Position numbers and translations under genes: made by a program | Shown here: in pieces, positions 16,477 to 24,861 of the stretch | Position numbering within the stretch: position 1 is the stretch's first letter | Layout: the number at the start of each line of letters is the position of its first letter | From: UBA1172 sp002457135 | GTDB lineage: Bacteria; Pseudomonadota; Alphaproteobacteria; Puniceispirillales; UBA1172 | Direction of reading: 5' to 3' | DNA: 45,853 bases | Assembly (NCBI GenBank): GCA_965660935.1 | Contig: CBFIBR010000017.1 | Span: forward strand, 1-45,853 | Notes under the pieces: generated by a model | The model's database searches: none | What the model was told of the DNA's origin: nothing | The model's input: only the letters and a program-made list of their open reading frames with translations

Positions 16477-17606
16477 TGAAACCGATTGCCTTTATTGATC
16501 TGGCTGCCCAGCAGCAGCGCATCAGGGAAAAACTGGATGCCCGTATCGCCACGGTGCTGGACCATGGCCAGTACATCATGGGGCAGGAAGTATCGCGGCT
16601 TGAGGAAGAGCTGGCCGAATACTGCGGGGTCAGCCATGCGATCAGCTGTTCCAGCGGCACCGATGCGCTGATGCTGGGGCTGATTGCCCTTGGCGTGCAC
16701 CCCGGTGATGCCGTCATCGTGCCGAGCTTTACCTTTGCCGCCACGGCCGAGGTTCTGCCCTGCCTGGGGGCCATACCGGTTTTTGCCGATATTGATCACG
16801 CGACGTTCAACCTCGACCCGGATGGATTGGAACCTGCCCTCGCCGCCGCCAGCAAGGCCGGGGTAAAAACCGTCGGGATCATCCCTGTGGGGCTATTCGG
16901 TCAGCCCGCGAACATGGACCGGATCAACGCCTTTGCCGAGGCTAACGGGCTATGGGTCATGGATGATGCCGCCCAGTCCTTTGGCACCGAATGGAACGGT
17001 ATCAGGACAGGCCGGCTGGGGGCGATCACCGCCACCAGCTTTTTCCCGGCCAAGCCGCTGGGTTGCTATGGTGATGGCGGGGCTGTCTTCACCGATGATG
17101 ATGATTATGCTGAAATCATGCGCTCGGCCCGTATCCACGGCATGGGGCGGGAGCGTTATTACCATGACCGTTACGGCATGACCGCTCGGATGGATACTCT
17201 CCAGGCCACGATCCTGTCCGAGAAATTGACGATTTTCGCAGAAGAACTCGACCTGCGTCAGGCGGTGGCTAATCGCTATAATGACGGTCTAGGCGGGGCT
17301 GTTGAAACCCCGGCGATTGACGCCAGGGCAACATCCTCATGGGCGCAGTATTGCATCAGGCTGGCTGAGGGCAGTGATCGCGGCGCGGTTCAGGCCGCGC
17401 TCAAGGAACGCGGTATCCCCACCGCCATCTATTACCCGATGGGCATGCACCAGCAACCGCCCTATGCGCGTTTCCCCGTGGCCGAAGGCGGCCTGCCGGT
17501 AACCGCGGATAATTGCAGTCGGGTTCTGGCCCTGCCGATGCACCCCTACCTCGATGCCGAAACCCAGCAATTCATCATTGATGCAGTGGTTGAGATCACC
17601 GGCTGA
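16473..17606 (+). CDS. DegT/DnrJ/EryC1/StrS-family sugar aminotransferase
   Basis: A 377-residue PLP-dependent aminotransferase acting on nucleotide-linked keto sugars. Visible are SCSSGTDALMLGL near residue 54 (phosphate binding), VMDDAAQSFG near 163, and the PLP-lysine segment SFFPAKPLGCYGDGGAVFT near 190, plus GMGRERYYHDRYGMTARMD. The SFFPAKPLG version and GLFGQPANMD resemble WbpE-type enzymes that aminate a 3-keto-uronic acid. The start overlaps the preceding oxidoreductase stop, implying coupling. The exact substrate is unproven. Confidence 0.88.
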   Translation: MMKPIAFIDLAAQQQRIREKLDARIATVLDHGQYIMGQEVSRLEEELAEYCGVSHAISCSSGTDALMLGLIALGVHPGDAVIVPSFTFAATAEVLPCLGAIPVFADIDHATFNLDPDGLEPALAAASKAGVKTVGIIPVGLFGQPANMDRINAFAEANGLWVMDDAAQSFGTEWNGIRTGRLGAITATSFFPAKPLGCYGDGGAVFTDDDDYAEIMRSARIHGMGRERYYHDRYGMTARMDTLQATILSEKLTIFAEELDLRQAVANRYNDGLGGAVETPAIDARATSSWAQYCIRLAEGSDRGAVQAALKERGIPTAIYYPMGMHQQPPYARFPVAEGGLPVTADNCSRVLALPMHPYLDAETQQFIIDAVVEITG

Positions 17607-17634
17607 TTGATCATGTTTGCCTGCGATTTTTTGC

Positions 17635-17662
17635 TTGCGTCAACCCGGGCGATGACTATAAG
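17635..17662 (+). promoter_or_regulatory. Candidate promoter for tRNA-Gly
   Basis: TTGCGT (17635-17640) and TATAAG (17657-17662) are separated by 16 bases and lie about 15 bases before the tRNA. This fits a housekeeping-sigma promoter; it is a visual match only. Confidence 0.45.
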
Positions 17663-17676
17663 TATGTCCCACGGAT

Positions 17677-17751
17677 GCGGGTGTAGCTCAGGGGTAGAGC
17701 ATAACCTTGCCAAGGTTAGGGTCGTGAGTTCGAATCTCATCACCCGCTCCA
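17677..17751 (+). tRNA. tRNA-Gly (anticodon GCC)
   Basis: A cloverleaf can be drawn by eye: acceptor GCGGGTG with CACCCGC, D arm GCTC/GAGC, anticodon loop TTGCCAA with GCC, T arm GTGAG-TTCGAAT-CTCAT, discriminator T and an encoded CCA. It decodes GGC and GGU. A strong terminator follows, and the remains of a tyrosine integrase lie just downstream, making the 3' end a probable old attachment site. Confidence 0.97.
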
Positions 17752-17760
17752 TTTAAAACA

Positions 17761-17795
17761 CCGCCGGAAGGGTAACCTTCGCGGCGGTTTTTTTG
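17761..17795 (+). terminator. Rho-independent terminator after tRNA-Gly
   Basis: CCGCCG-GAAGG pairs with CCTTC-G-CGGCGG (one bulged G) around a GTAA tetraloop, followed by a run of seven or more T. It ends the tRNA transcript. Confidence 0.9.
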
Positions 17796-17910
17796 TTTTG
17801 GGGCGGGAATTTTGGCATCCTTTTCGTTTATCAGATGCTAATGCCAGCACACTACCGTTCAAAAGCCAAACTCATCGGATTGTCACACTATTGGCACAAT
17901 GGAGATGAGC

Positions 17911-18412
17911 ATGGCCACAATACGCAACAGGAACGAACAATTGAGCTTGAAGGCTGCGTTCCATTAGACCGGACAAAAATGACAGCATTCAGTTTTGGAT
18001 TTGATTAATCGTTATGATGCTGAGATAGCACCAAGCAAAAGTCTTATCATAGTGAACGCTATTACCTTGCAATGTTGAGGCAGAAACAGTTTTCGGTATG
18101 TAATCCAATGCCATCAGATTGGCGTGGGATAGGGTAAAATTAAAAAAACTAATACATGATATTCGTTTCCATGACCTTCGACATGAAGCCATATCAAGAT
18201 TTTTCGAGATGGGTTTGTCTGTACCGGAAGTAGCGATGATGTCTGATCATCGGACAGTGAGCCAACTATTTCGTTATGCCCATGGAGATGTCAGCTATTT
18301 ATTGAATAAAATGAATAATAGGGAGTTTCAGGTAGTACTGGTTTGTGACGGAATTGGTCATCTCGACAGTGACTTGATGCGGCAGTTGCCGCGTGGAAAA
18401 TACCGCATCTGA
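17911..18412 (+). pseudogene. Decayed tyrosine-recombinase (phage/island integrase) gene
   Basis: Two pieces of an integrase are recognisable. At 17911 an ATG opens MATIRNRNEQ, a typical integrase start, and the frame dies after 17 codons. From about 18062 the C-terminal catalytic domain appears (VEAETVFGM, an in-frame TAA at 18101-18103, then SNAIRLAWDRVKLKKL). It continues with the catalytic-Arg motif RFHDLRHEAISRFF and SDHRTVSQLFRYAHGD, which carries the His and the Tyr nucleophile. The middle of the gene is missing, so the enzyme is dead. Its position beside tRNA-Gly marks a former integrated element. Base composition is AT-richer than the core genes. Confidence 0.8.
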
Positions 18413-18427
18413 GTAATATCTCATATG

Positions 18428-18817
18428 TTACAACCGGTAAAACCCGGAAGCATATTTTCGTATTTCTGCACCAAACTGACCAACCATGTCTTTCAAATCT
18501 TCTTTCACCGGACCAAGAACAGTGAAACTCTTTACTTCAAATAGTTCTTGAAATCGACTGACCAACGGACTTGCAAGTAGATTTTCTACGCGTAATTTCG
18601 CTCCATCGCTGTCTTCAAACAATTCCAAAAGCGTCGCGGAGGTCTCGTCTGCTGACAAATACCACTCAAATCTAATCGTTTTCGGTTCATCACAACCGTG
18701 CGTATAAATTCCTGCCTCTTCGATGAAATTTTTACAGATTTCTGGGTCACCTATTAACCCGAGTTCAAAAATATAGGTCACTACTGAACCACCAGTGTTC
18801 GGATCACTTTTTGTCAT
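18428..18817 (-). CDS. Small hypothetical protein, antibiotic-biosynthesis-monooxygenase-like fold
   Basis: About 129 residues with no signal peptide. RFEWYLSADETSATLLELFE near residue 48, then a helix leading to LASPLVSRFQELFEVKSFTV and LGPVKEDLK, resemble ABM-type dimeric alpha-beta barrel proteins annotated as putative quinol monooxygenases. No active-site residue can be assigned. The ATG at 18817 has GGAG eight bases upstream, so it is preferred over the TTG at 18823. It lies in the scar beside the integrase remnant and is probably accessory DNA. Confidence 0.6.
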   Translation of the reverse strand: MTKSDPNTGGSVVTYIFELGLIGDPEICKNFIEEAGIYTHGCDEPKTIRFEWYLSADETSATLLELFEDSDGAKLRVENLLASPLVSRFQELFEVKSFTVLGPVKEDLKDMVGQFGAEIRKYASGFYRL

Positions 18818-19015
18818 TACCAAATCTCCATTGGAAAAGATTGTTCTCGACTACTCCACCGTGCCAGAATCTGGGAAATATACAGGCGAACGCAATGGAT
18901 AACCCGCTTCCCAAGCGCGCCATCCACACATCTGAACCGCCCGGATACATAGTGTTTCGACCTGTTCGCATCCCCAGCGATACTCAGACTGGGGATGGTC
19001 TTCGTTTCAATGATA

Positions 19016-19396
19016 TCAGAGTTTGGCTGTTACTCTGCCAGCTATAGTGATCAGTGGGCTGTACTTTTCGAACAGACTAAAGAATTCATTAATCCGGTCC
19101 CAACTTTGCCCCAACTCGACATGCTTTTCGAAATGCTCGTCGTCTAAGTGCACTTCGCTGACAGTGTAAACGACGTTCCCTGTTGTGCCTTTTGAAGGGT
19201 CCATTATGTCGTTTAGCTCTGCCGCTTTAGATACATAATATTCCAGTGTGTGAAGTTTCCCTTCCTCACCGGTTAGGGAGTGTGTTTCTTGCATCCAAGC
19301 AGCGTGCGAAGAAATCAGATCATCTACGGCTGCTACGTCCGCATCGGGTACGCGCATTGTGAAACCGAAAGTGGTATGTCCAACGTCAAAACTCAT
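19016..19396 (-). CDS. Small hypothetical protein, possible dimeric alpha-beta barrel
   Basis: About 126 residues and not recognised as a named family. It begins with a strand-like segment (FDVGHTTFGFTMRVPDAD), then a helical segment with SSHAAWMQETHSLTG, a strand (LHTLEYYVSKAAEL) and a helical C-terminus with SWDRINEFFSLFEKYSP. The size and alternation resemble the small ABM/EthD-like gene just downstream, but sequence identity is not obvious. GGAG six bases before the ATG at 19396 decides the start over the ATGs at 19411 and 19408. Function unknown. Confidence 0.55.
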   Translation of the reverse strand: MSFDVGHTTFGFTMRVPDADVAAVDDLISSHAAWMQETHSLTGEEGKLHTLEYYVSKAAELNDIMDPSKGTTGNVVYTVSEVHLDDEHFEKHVELGQSWDRINEFFSLFEKYSPLITIAGRVTAKL

Positions 19397-19411
19397 TCTT
19401 ATCTCCATCAT

Positions 19412-19690
19412 TTATCTACATTTAAATTAAAATATGACTGTGACAGACATATTAAGGGCGTGACAATCTTTTAAAATTGAGGCGAGGCAGGCTTGCTAAT
19501 GGTCACTGCTGCATGACCTTCTCTAGCCAGTTATGGAGAACGTCCAGCTCATACCTCTGCCATTCCCGCGAACCTTCAAGGTAGCCCCAGCAGAGCCAAT
19601 GGGGATACATTTGGGGGGGTTGGGTAACCCTGCTCATTGCTGAATTGAAATTCAGTTTAGTCTGATTAAGGCGCAGGCTGCCCGGGCCCC
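19412..19690. other. Intergenic stretch with no supported gene
   Basis: The 279 bases before the FecR gene end contain a 65-codon minus-strand frame (19503-19700) that overlaps the FecR stop and lacks a ribosome binding site, so it is not called. A perfect short inverted repeat, CTGAATTGAAATTCAG, lies near 19642-19657; without a T run on the minus strand it is not a convincing terminator. Confidence 0.4.
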
Positions 19691-20359
19691 CTAATTGCAC
19701 CCGACACAGAGTGACCCGCCGGTATCGAGGCTTTCTTCATAATCGGGGCCCACCAGGCGTTCGAAATCGAGGTCGTTATCGTCAAAGAATGCCCTGATTT
19801 CTTCCACCGACATTTTGAACGGTTCTCCAACGCCCGATTGATCAAAGATCACGCTTTGCAGTGGCCCTGACAGCATCTGGTCATCGCCCTTGCCGCTGAC
19901 ACCCACAGCACCTTTCAGCAGAACCACCTGTGATGTTGTGCCAAACTTTCCGGCAAATTTGGTGCCGCGCACGGTCAGGGTGAAACCATTGTTGCTGAAT
20001 TCCCGGTCATCATTTGGCACAAGCTTTTCGCCATCATAGGCCAAAGCCCCATCGATTATCCGCGCCCGCATTTTCTGGTTTTCGGAATCAAACAGGAAGT
20101 CATCAAAAATCAGGGTTGTTTTGGCACTGATCTGAAACTCGCTATCGTCTTTCATCCTGACGAAAGCGGCGGATTTTTTCCGGACTTTGAGCAGATCACC
20201 CAGGCTGATTTCTGTTCCCGGCGCACCCTCAATCCTTTTTGCCTTGACTGTTTTGATCTGCACCTTGCCGTTGCTTTCGGTGATTTCACCAATCCCGGCA
20301 TGCGCCAGGGATGTGAACATTAAGGCCACCGAAAAAAATAACGAATAAAGTATAGGCAT
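19691..20359 (-). CDS. FecR-domain secreted protein
   Basis: About 222 residues. A signal peptide (MPILYSLFFSVALMFTSLAHA) is followed by a FecR-type beta domain: ISLGDLLKVRKKSAAFVRMK near residue 53, FQISAKTTLIFDD, ALAYDG, and FTLTVRGTKFAGKFG near 132. FecR domains are periplasmic and often sense or anchor envelope signals; there is no iron-uptake gene here. The C-terminus ends with a CVGC motif, unusual and possibly redox- or metal-active. GGGGAG six bases before the ATG at 20359 fixes the start; the frame continues upstream to 20386 without a signal. It lies 51 bases after the cyclase gene and probably shares its transcript. Confidence 0.8.
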   Translation of the reverse strand: MPILYSLFFSVALMFTSLAHAGIGEITESNGKVQIKTVKAKRIEGAPGTEISLGDLLKVRKKSAAFVRMKDDSEFQISAKTTLIFDDFLFDSENQKMRARIIDGALAYDGEKLVPNDDREFSNNGFTLTVRGTKFAGKFGTTSQVVLLKGAVGVSGKGDDQMLSGPLQSVIFDQSGVGEPFKMSVEEIRAFFDDNDLDFERLVGPDYEESLDTGGSLCVGCN

Positions 20360-20410
20360 TGAAAACTCCCCTGACGTGTCACTCACATTGTATCATTTAT
20401 TAATCAAATC

Positions 20411-22555
20411 TTATTTAGATGTTGCCCGGTAAATTCCATCCCAGTCATCCGGTTTACCCTCTTTCATCCGCGATACCATATTGTCGTAATATGCGGACAT
20501 ATCAGGGGCGGCTGATTTGAACACTTCAATTCCTGTAAAAATTTCATCCCATTTTCCGCTGTAGTAAGCCTCCAGAAAATCATCATGCTGAGGGGTCTGT
20601 TTGCGGGGTGTGTAAATCCTCAACGGGTCCTCTTTTCCCTTTACGGCGATGTTGTCCAGCTCCCACCAGTCGAAATCATCCTTGCATTTTGCAACCGTGT
20701 CCGGGCCAACGATCAGCAGCACACCATAGCTTTTTGTCTGGCTTTCAAGGCGGGCCGCAACACTCACAGGGTCACCCAGAACGTCATAGCCAAATTTTGT
20801 CTTGGCCCCAATATTGCCGACGAGTATCTCGCCGGTGTTGACCCCGGCACCAAGGCCGACCGGCGGCTTGCCCTCTTCGGCCAGCTCTGCATTAAAGCTC
20901 TCAACCGCCTTGATCATGCCGAGCGCCGTTTCCACTGCCGTTCTGGGGTGAGCGGCATCATCAATGGGCGCGCCATGAATGTGCATGCTTGCATCCCCGA
21001 TGAACTTCAAGAGCGTGCCTTTATTATCCAGCACGGGTTGAGCGATTGCGGTCATGTAGCGGTTCATGGTGTTGGTAAACCCTTCCACATCCTCACCATA
21101 GCTTTCTCCGAGGGCCGTAAAATTGCGCATATCAGTCATAACGACACTGAGCTCTTTCTTTTCACCCCCAAGTTCAGGCTGCTGGCCTGATCGTTCGATT
21201 TCTTTGACCATTTCCGGGGCAAGGTAAGACCCGAAGGCATCCTGCAACGCCTTTTTGTTGAGCGCCAGAAACGCTGATTGCAGCAGGGCATGCAGCAACG
21301 CGCTTGACCCGAAGGCAACCAGAAAAAATGAATTGATGATGTAGCCCTGGGCATTGAAAACATAAACACAGAGCCAGAATGAAACGCCAATAATAAGGCC
21401 TGAAAACACAAGCCCCAGGTTGATGCGATCCCTGCCCGTCACAATAAACAGGGCCAGCAGGGCCACGAATAACAGCGCAATCGTGGCAAGATCAATTTCC
21501 GGGCTGAACTTGAGAAACCGTTCTGCCATGATCTGATGAATGGCCGACAGCTGAATGAGCGGGCCGGGAACGGCCTGTTCGATGTTCGTTGCGTGCAGAT
21601 CATTCAGCCCTGCCGCCGAGCTGCCGATAACAATGATTTTACTGTCCATCATATCGGCCAGGTCATCACTATCGGCATTATCCCCGAACATTTCCGACAT
21701 GGACAAGACGTTGAAACGGCTGGAATAACCATGATGGATAATAAAATTCGCCTCGAGGGTTACCGGGAAATCAAGAAACCCTGTCGTCACTGAATTGAAG
21801 GGGAGCATCCCGTCTGACAGGTCAAGATTCAGCATCCGGTCTTCTTCATAGACCCGCGCCATTTCCAGCACAAAAGAGGGGTAAAGCTCACCCTCCAGGC
21901 TGCCCAGAAGCGGCAGATACCGCACTGTGTTATCAGCGTGGTCCAGATCGACATTGACGAAACCATAGCCCTCCAGACCCGACAGTTGATCCACCGGAAA
22001 AATTATCCCCGGGGTTGAGCGGATATCAAACCTTGCCTTATCCTTGACCAGAATATTGGCTGATTTTTTGGTCGCATTTTTTGTTTTATCGGCAAGCGCG
22101 GTCGCCAGAACCACGGGTTCATCCCGGAGGGCATCCGCCAGCGCCTGATCACCATCAAGGAAATATTTCCCCAGATCGTTTGAGGCGTCTGTGGCGAGGG
22201 CCGAGAGGCTATCCGGATTAAATCGGTCGGTTTCAGCCTGCAAAATATCAACGCCGACCACCATGGGTTCTGCCGCCAGTATTTTTTCCATGGCCCGGGC
22301 AAAAATCACCCTCGGCCACGGCCACTGGCCCAATGCTGACAAACTGGCCTCATCGATATCGATGAACAGGAAATCGTCCAGAATGTCCTGTCCACCCTCA
22401 AACGGGTTTAATGTCGTGTAGAAATCAAGGGAGGCTGATCGGCCGGAATTCTTGATGCCAAGAGCGTTTGCCTGGATCAGCAAAACACCGGCGATAAAGA
22501 CCAGCATTGCTGCCAGCGCGCAAATCAGGGACGGATTTTTTTTGGCGGCGGCCAA
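20411..22555 (-). CDS. CHASE2-domain class III adenylate cyclase
   Basis: A membrane sensor of about 714 residues. After an N-terminal membrane segment (CALAAMLVFIAGVLLIQANA) comes a periplasmic CHASE2 domain (LFIDIDEASLSALGQWPWPR, then VVGVDILQAE). Three membrane helices follow, then a cytoplasmic cyclase domain. Metal Asp residues lie in MTDMRNFTALGE and FIGDASMHIHGAP. The adenine-specifying Lys (LLKFIGD) and Asp (GYDVLGD) are present, so cAMP is the expected product. The usual Asn of the VNxAARLE motif is Ser here (DPVSVAARLES). The TTG at 22555 with GGAG eight bases upstream is the likely start; TTG at 22609 is an alternative. The neighbouring exporters carry cyclic-nucleotide-binding domains. 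Confidence 0.87.
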   Translation of the reverse strand: MAAAKKNPSLICALAAMLVFIAGVLLIQANALGIKNSGRSASLDFYTTLNPFEGGQDILDDFLFIDIDEASLSALGQWPWPRVIFARAMEKILAAEPMVVGVDILQAETDRFNPDSLSALATDASNDLGKYFLDGDQALADALRDEPVVLATALADKTKNATKKSANILVKDKARFDIRSTPGIIFPVDQLSGLEGYGFVNVDLDHADNTVRYLPLLGSLEGELYPSFVLEMARVYEEDRMLNLDLSDGMLPFNSVTTGFLDFPVTLEANFIIHHGYSSRFNVLSMSEMFGDNADSDDLADMMDSKIIVIGSSAAGLNDLHATNIEQAVPGPLIQLSAIHQIMAERFLKFSPEIDLATIALLFVALLALFIVTGRDRINLGLVFSGLIIGVSFWLCVYVFNAQGYIINSFFLVAFGSSALLHALLQSAFLALNKKALQDAFGSYLAPEMVKEIERSGQQPELGGEKKELSVVMTDMRNFTALGESYGEDVEGFTNTMNRYMTAIAQPVLDNKGTLLKFIGDASMHIHGAPIDDAAHPRTAVETALGMIKAVESFNAELAEEGKPPVGLGAGVNTGEILVGNIGAKTKFGYDVLGDPVSVAARLESQTKSYGVLLIVGPDTVAKCKDDFDWWELDNIAVKGKEDPLRIYTPRKQTPQHDDFLEAYYSGKWDEIFTGIEVFKSAAPDMSAYYDNMVSRMKEGKPDDWDGIYRATSK

Positions 22556-22665
22556 GGCAATGACTCCAGTCCATGGTTCTCCGGAAGAGATCACCGATAG
22601 TCTCAACAATCATTAATCAGGATAAGCTAATATTGGTTTTTTGCCAGCCTTGTTTACAGCCTTGT

Positions 22666-23958
22666 TTAGTTGGCAAGCCCGATTTTTAGGTTATCCAGGC
22701 TGAGTTCTCCAACACGCTCGGCCAGCTTGTATTTGGCAAGGAGGTAATCGTGATTGGCCCCGGCCAGACTGACCCGCGCGTTGAGCAATTCCTGTTCAGC
22801 ATCGAGCAGATTGAGCAGTGTTCGCCGTCCGGCTTCAAGCTCCTGCGATATTCCCTTCAAGGCAATGGTGGCTGCATTGACCTGAACCTCAAAGGCCTCG
22901 ATCTTGGCCTCGGCACCCCGCATCTCTTCCCACGACTGGGCCGCGTTATCTTCGGCGACACGCCTCGCCGAATCCATATCAGCCATGGCTTTTTTGAGGG
23001 CCATTTCGGCTATGCGCAGATCCGTGTATTCGACACCTTTCTGGAAAATCGGGATGGTCAGCTCCAGCCCCACGCTGGAAGTCACCGACTCGTCACTGGC
23101 CGAGGCCATGTTATTGGTATGCGATTTCGACACGCTCCCGGACAGGGAGAGGGTGGGGGCAAAGGCCGTTTTCTTCGTTCTGATATCACTCTTGGCCGCA
23201 TCAACACTCTTGAACGCGGATACCACATTGGGGTGGCTAACAAGCGCCATTTCCATGGCATCCTGAAGCCTGTATGGGATCATGATATCGAACACCGGTT
23301 GCGAAAGGTTGTTCGGGTCCAGACCGGTTATCCGGCGGTATTTTGAGGCCGCAATATTATAGTCAATTTCCGAGGTGGTCAGGTCAGCGTTGCCCTTCGC
23401 AAGGCGGGATTGCGCTTGTGACAAATCAGCGTTGGTGCGTCGTCGCAACTCATAGAGGGCTTCGGTGCTTTTGAGATGGGTTTCCAGAACAGCAACGTTG
23501 TTTTTGCGCAACTGGACGATGTTTTCGTTTTTGATGACATCCAGATAGGCGGTAATGGCATCCAGCAAAACTTTCTGCACGGTGCCGCGAAACAGCTCAC
23601 GTTGCCTGAGGATATTATACTTTGCTTTATTAAATTGCTCGTTGCTTGAGAAGTTCAGCAAGTCCTGGCTGACCGACAATGTTGTTGAACGGTCATCCGC
23701 TTTTGTTGAGGTGCTGGCGTATTCATCGTCCGTCAGTGTGCGGCTTAACGAATTTGACAATGAGACGCTTGGCAGGTAATTCGTCCACGCTACCGGGGTT
23801 TCCTCAAGCGTTTGTTCAAGCGTTGACTGGGCCGCCAGAATATCGGGGTTGTTCTGATAGGTACGCGCCAACATCTCTTCGAGCGTGTCGGCAACCGCGC
23901 CGTTACCCAATGTAAACGTGAACACAAACGTTAACGCATAAATTGTTTTTTTAAACAC
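22666..23958 (-). CDS. TolC-family outer-membrane efflux channel
   Basis: A protein of about 430 residues. The signal peptide (MFKKTIYALTFVFTFTLGNG-AVA) is followed by two TolC repeats rich in helices (LARTYQNNPDILAAQSTLEQ near the N-terminus; VSHPNVVSAFKSVDAAKSDI in the second repeat). The C-terminal GRRTLLNLLDAEQELLNARV is typical of type I secretion TolC proteins. It would be the outer-membrane exit for the neighbouring HlyD/ABC exporters. The GTG at 23958 gives a canonical signal peptide; a TTG five codons earlier is possible, and neither has a clear Shine-Dalgarno sequence. It leads the tolC-cyclase-FecR unit. Confidence 0.9.
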   Translation of the reverse strand: MFKKTIYALTFVFTFTLGNGAVADTLEEMLARTYQNNPDILAAQSTLEQTLEETPVAWTNYLPSVSLSNSLSRTLTDDEYASTSTKADDRSTTLSVSQDLLNFSSNEQFNKAKYNILRQRELFRGTVQKVLLDAITAYLDVIKNENIVQLRKNNVAVLETHLKSTEALYELRRRTNADLSQAQSRLAKGNADLTTSEIDYNIAASKYRRITGLDPNNLSQPVFDIMIPYRLQDAMEMALVSHPNVVSAFKSVDAAKSDIRTKKTAFAPTLSLSGSVSKSHTNNMASASDESVTSSVGLELTIPIFQKGVEYTDLRIAEMALKKAMADMDSARRVAEDNAAQSWEEMRGAEAKIEAFEVQVNAATIALKGISQELEAGRRTLLNLLDAEQELLNARVSLAGANHDYLLAKYKLAERVGELSLDNLKIGLAN

Positions 23959-23997
23959 AAGGATAACCAACAAAATACCAAAATCTAGGGTTTATCC

Positions 23998-24011
23998 TAA
24001 CACCTGTGTTA
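23998..24011. promoter_or_regulatory. Inverted repeat in the divergent tolC/parvulin-like promoter region
   Basis: TAACAC-CT-GTGTTA is a perfect 6-base inverted repeat with a 2-base spacer. It lies 40 bases before tolC and about 90 before the plus-strand parvulin-like gene. It is a plausible operator for one regulator controlling both. It does not match the enteric CRP box spacing. Confidence 0.35.
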
Positions 24012-24099
24012 ATAATATGTATATGAGAAAAAACAAATTCACGGTGACGATACCCCCCGGGGGCAATCAGCTGTATCAAATTCATTCCAGGACTGACCG

Positions 24100-24846
24100 A
24101 TGAATAAAAATAGCTTTATGCGTGTTAACGATCAGGAGCTGTCCACCGATGACACCCTGGCCTTGATGTACCTACTGGATGGCTATGAAATCAGGGAATC
24201 CATCAAGGCCCATTTTGGGATTCTGGAATTTGCCAGGGCCCGAAAAGTTGAGCTGACCAATCTGGATCTGCAACAAGGGCTTGATGAGTTGCGCTATCAA
24301 CTTGGCCTGGAGCGGGCAACAAATTTTCAGCAATGGTGTCTGGTGAAAAAAGTCCCGCCAAACGCACTGCGATTATTCAGCCAGATCACCGCCTGTAGGA
24401 ATGCCATAAAAAAGTCGTTTACCGAGGATGAGATCAACGCATCCTTTGTGGAATTCAAAAAGGATGAAACATTATATTGCCTCTTCTGCCTGCCGCTTCC
24501 GACTGAGCAGGAGGCGCTGAGCGTGCATTCAGAGATCATCGCACAGAACACCACGTTCGCTGAAGCCATCCAGGATCATGGCGATAGTGAAACCCGCTCC
24601 AATGGCGGCTTTATCGGGGAAATTCCATGCATAGAGCTTCCCGAGGAATACGCTGAAAGCGTCTTGTCAGCCTCAATCGGTGACCTGATTGGCCCGCTTC
24701 AGGATGACGGGGAGTGGAGCCTTTTATTCCTTCACGATATCATCGAACCCACCCTCGAGGATTGTGAAGCACAGCTCCGTGAAAACATGCTCAATGACGG
24801 TTTGAAATACTTCACTGATCGTGTTGTCGTGCTGGATGCCGAATAG
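24100..24846 (+). CDS. Parvulin/SurA-like cytoplasmic chaperone, paralogue 2
   Basis: A 248-residue protein with no signal peptide. The N-terminal half is a SurA-N-like helical domain (LRYQLGLERATNFQQWCLVK, then ACRNAIKKSFTEDEINASF). The second half is a degenerate parvulin domain (GGFIGEIPCIELPEEYAESV, then IGDLIGPLQDDGEW). The family ARHI and GYHII histidines are absent (LYCLFCLPL and EWSLLFLHD), so it is more likely a holdase than a prolyl isomerase. It is clearly related to the protein at 32606-33394. It converges on the intact-C39 exporter gene with 15 bases between stops. Confidence 0.78.
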   Translation: MNKNSFMRVNDQELSTDDTLALMYLLDGYEIRESIKAHFGILEFARARKVELTNLDLQQGLDELRYQLGLERATNFQQWCLVKKVPPNALRLFSQITACRNAIKKSFTEDEINASFVEFKKDETLYCLFCLPLPTEQEALSVHSEIIAQNTTFAEAIQDHGDSETRSNGGFIGEIPCIELPEEYAESVLSASIGDLIGPLQDDGEWSLLFLHDIIEPTLEDCEAQLRENMLNDGLKYFTDRVVVLDAE

Positions 24847-24861
24847 AAAACCCGGGATGAT

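Noticed and set aside
17793..18008. 71-codon frame just after the tRNA terminator
   Set aside because: No ribosome binding site or family features; it overlaps the integrase start and terminator and is best read as non-coding scar DNA.
19503..19700. 65-codon minus-strand frame
   Set aside because: Overlaps the FecR stop, has no ribosome binding site and no recognisable family; could be chance or a remnant.
17800..24100. Direct repeat of the tRNA-Gly 3' end as a second attachment site
   Set aside because: No copy of the TTCGAATCTCATCACCCGC segment was seen by eye in the window; an alignment would be needed to exclude a diverged copy.
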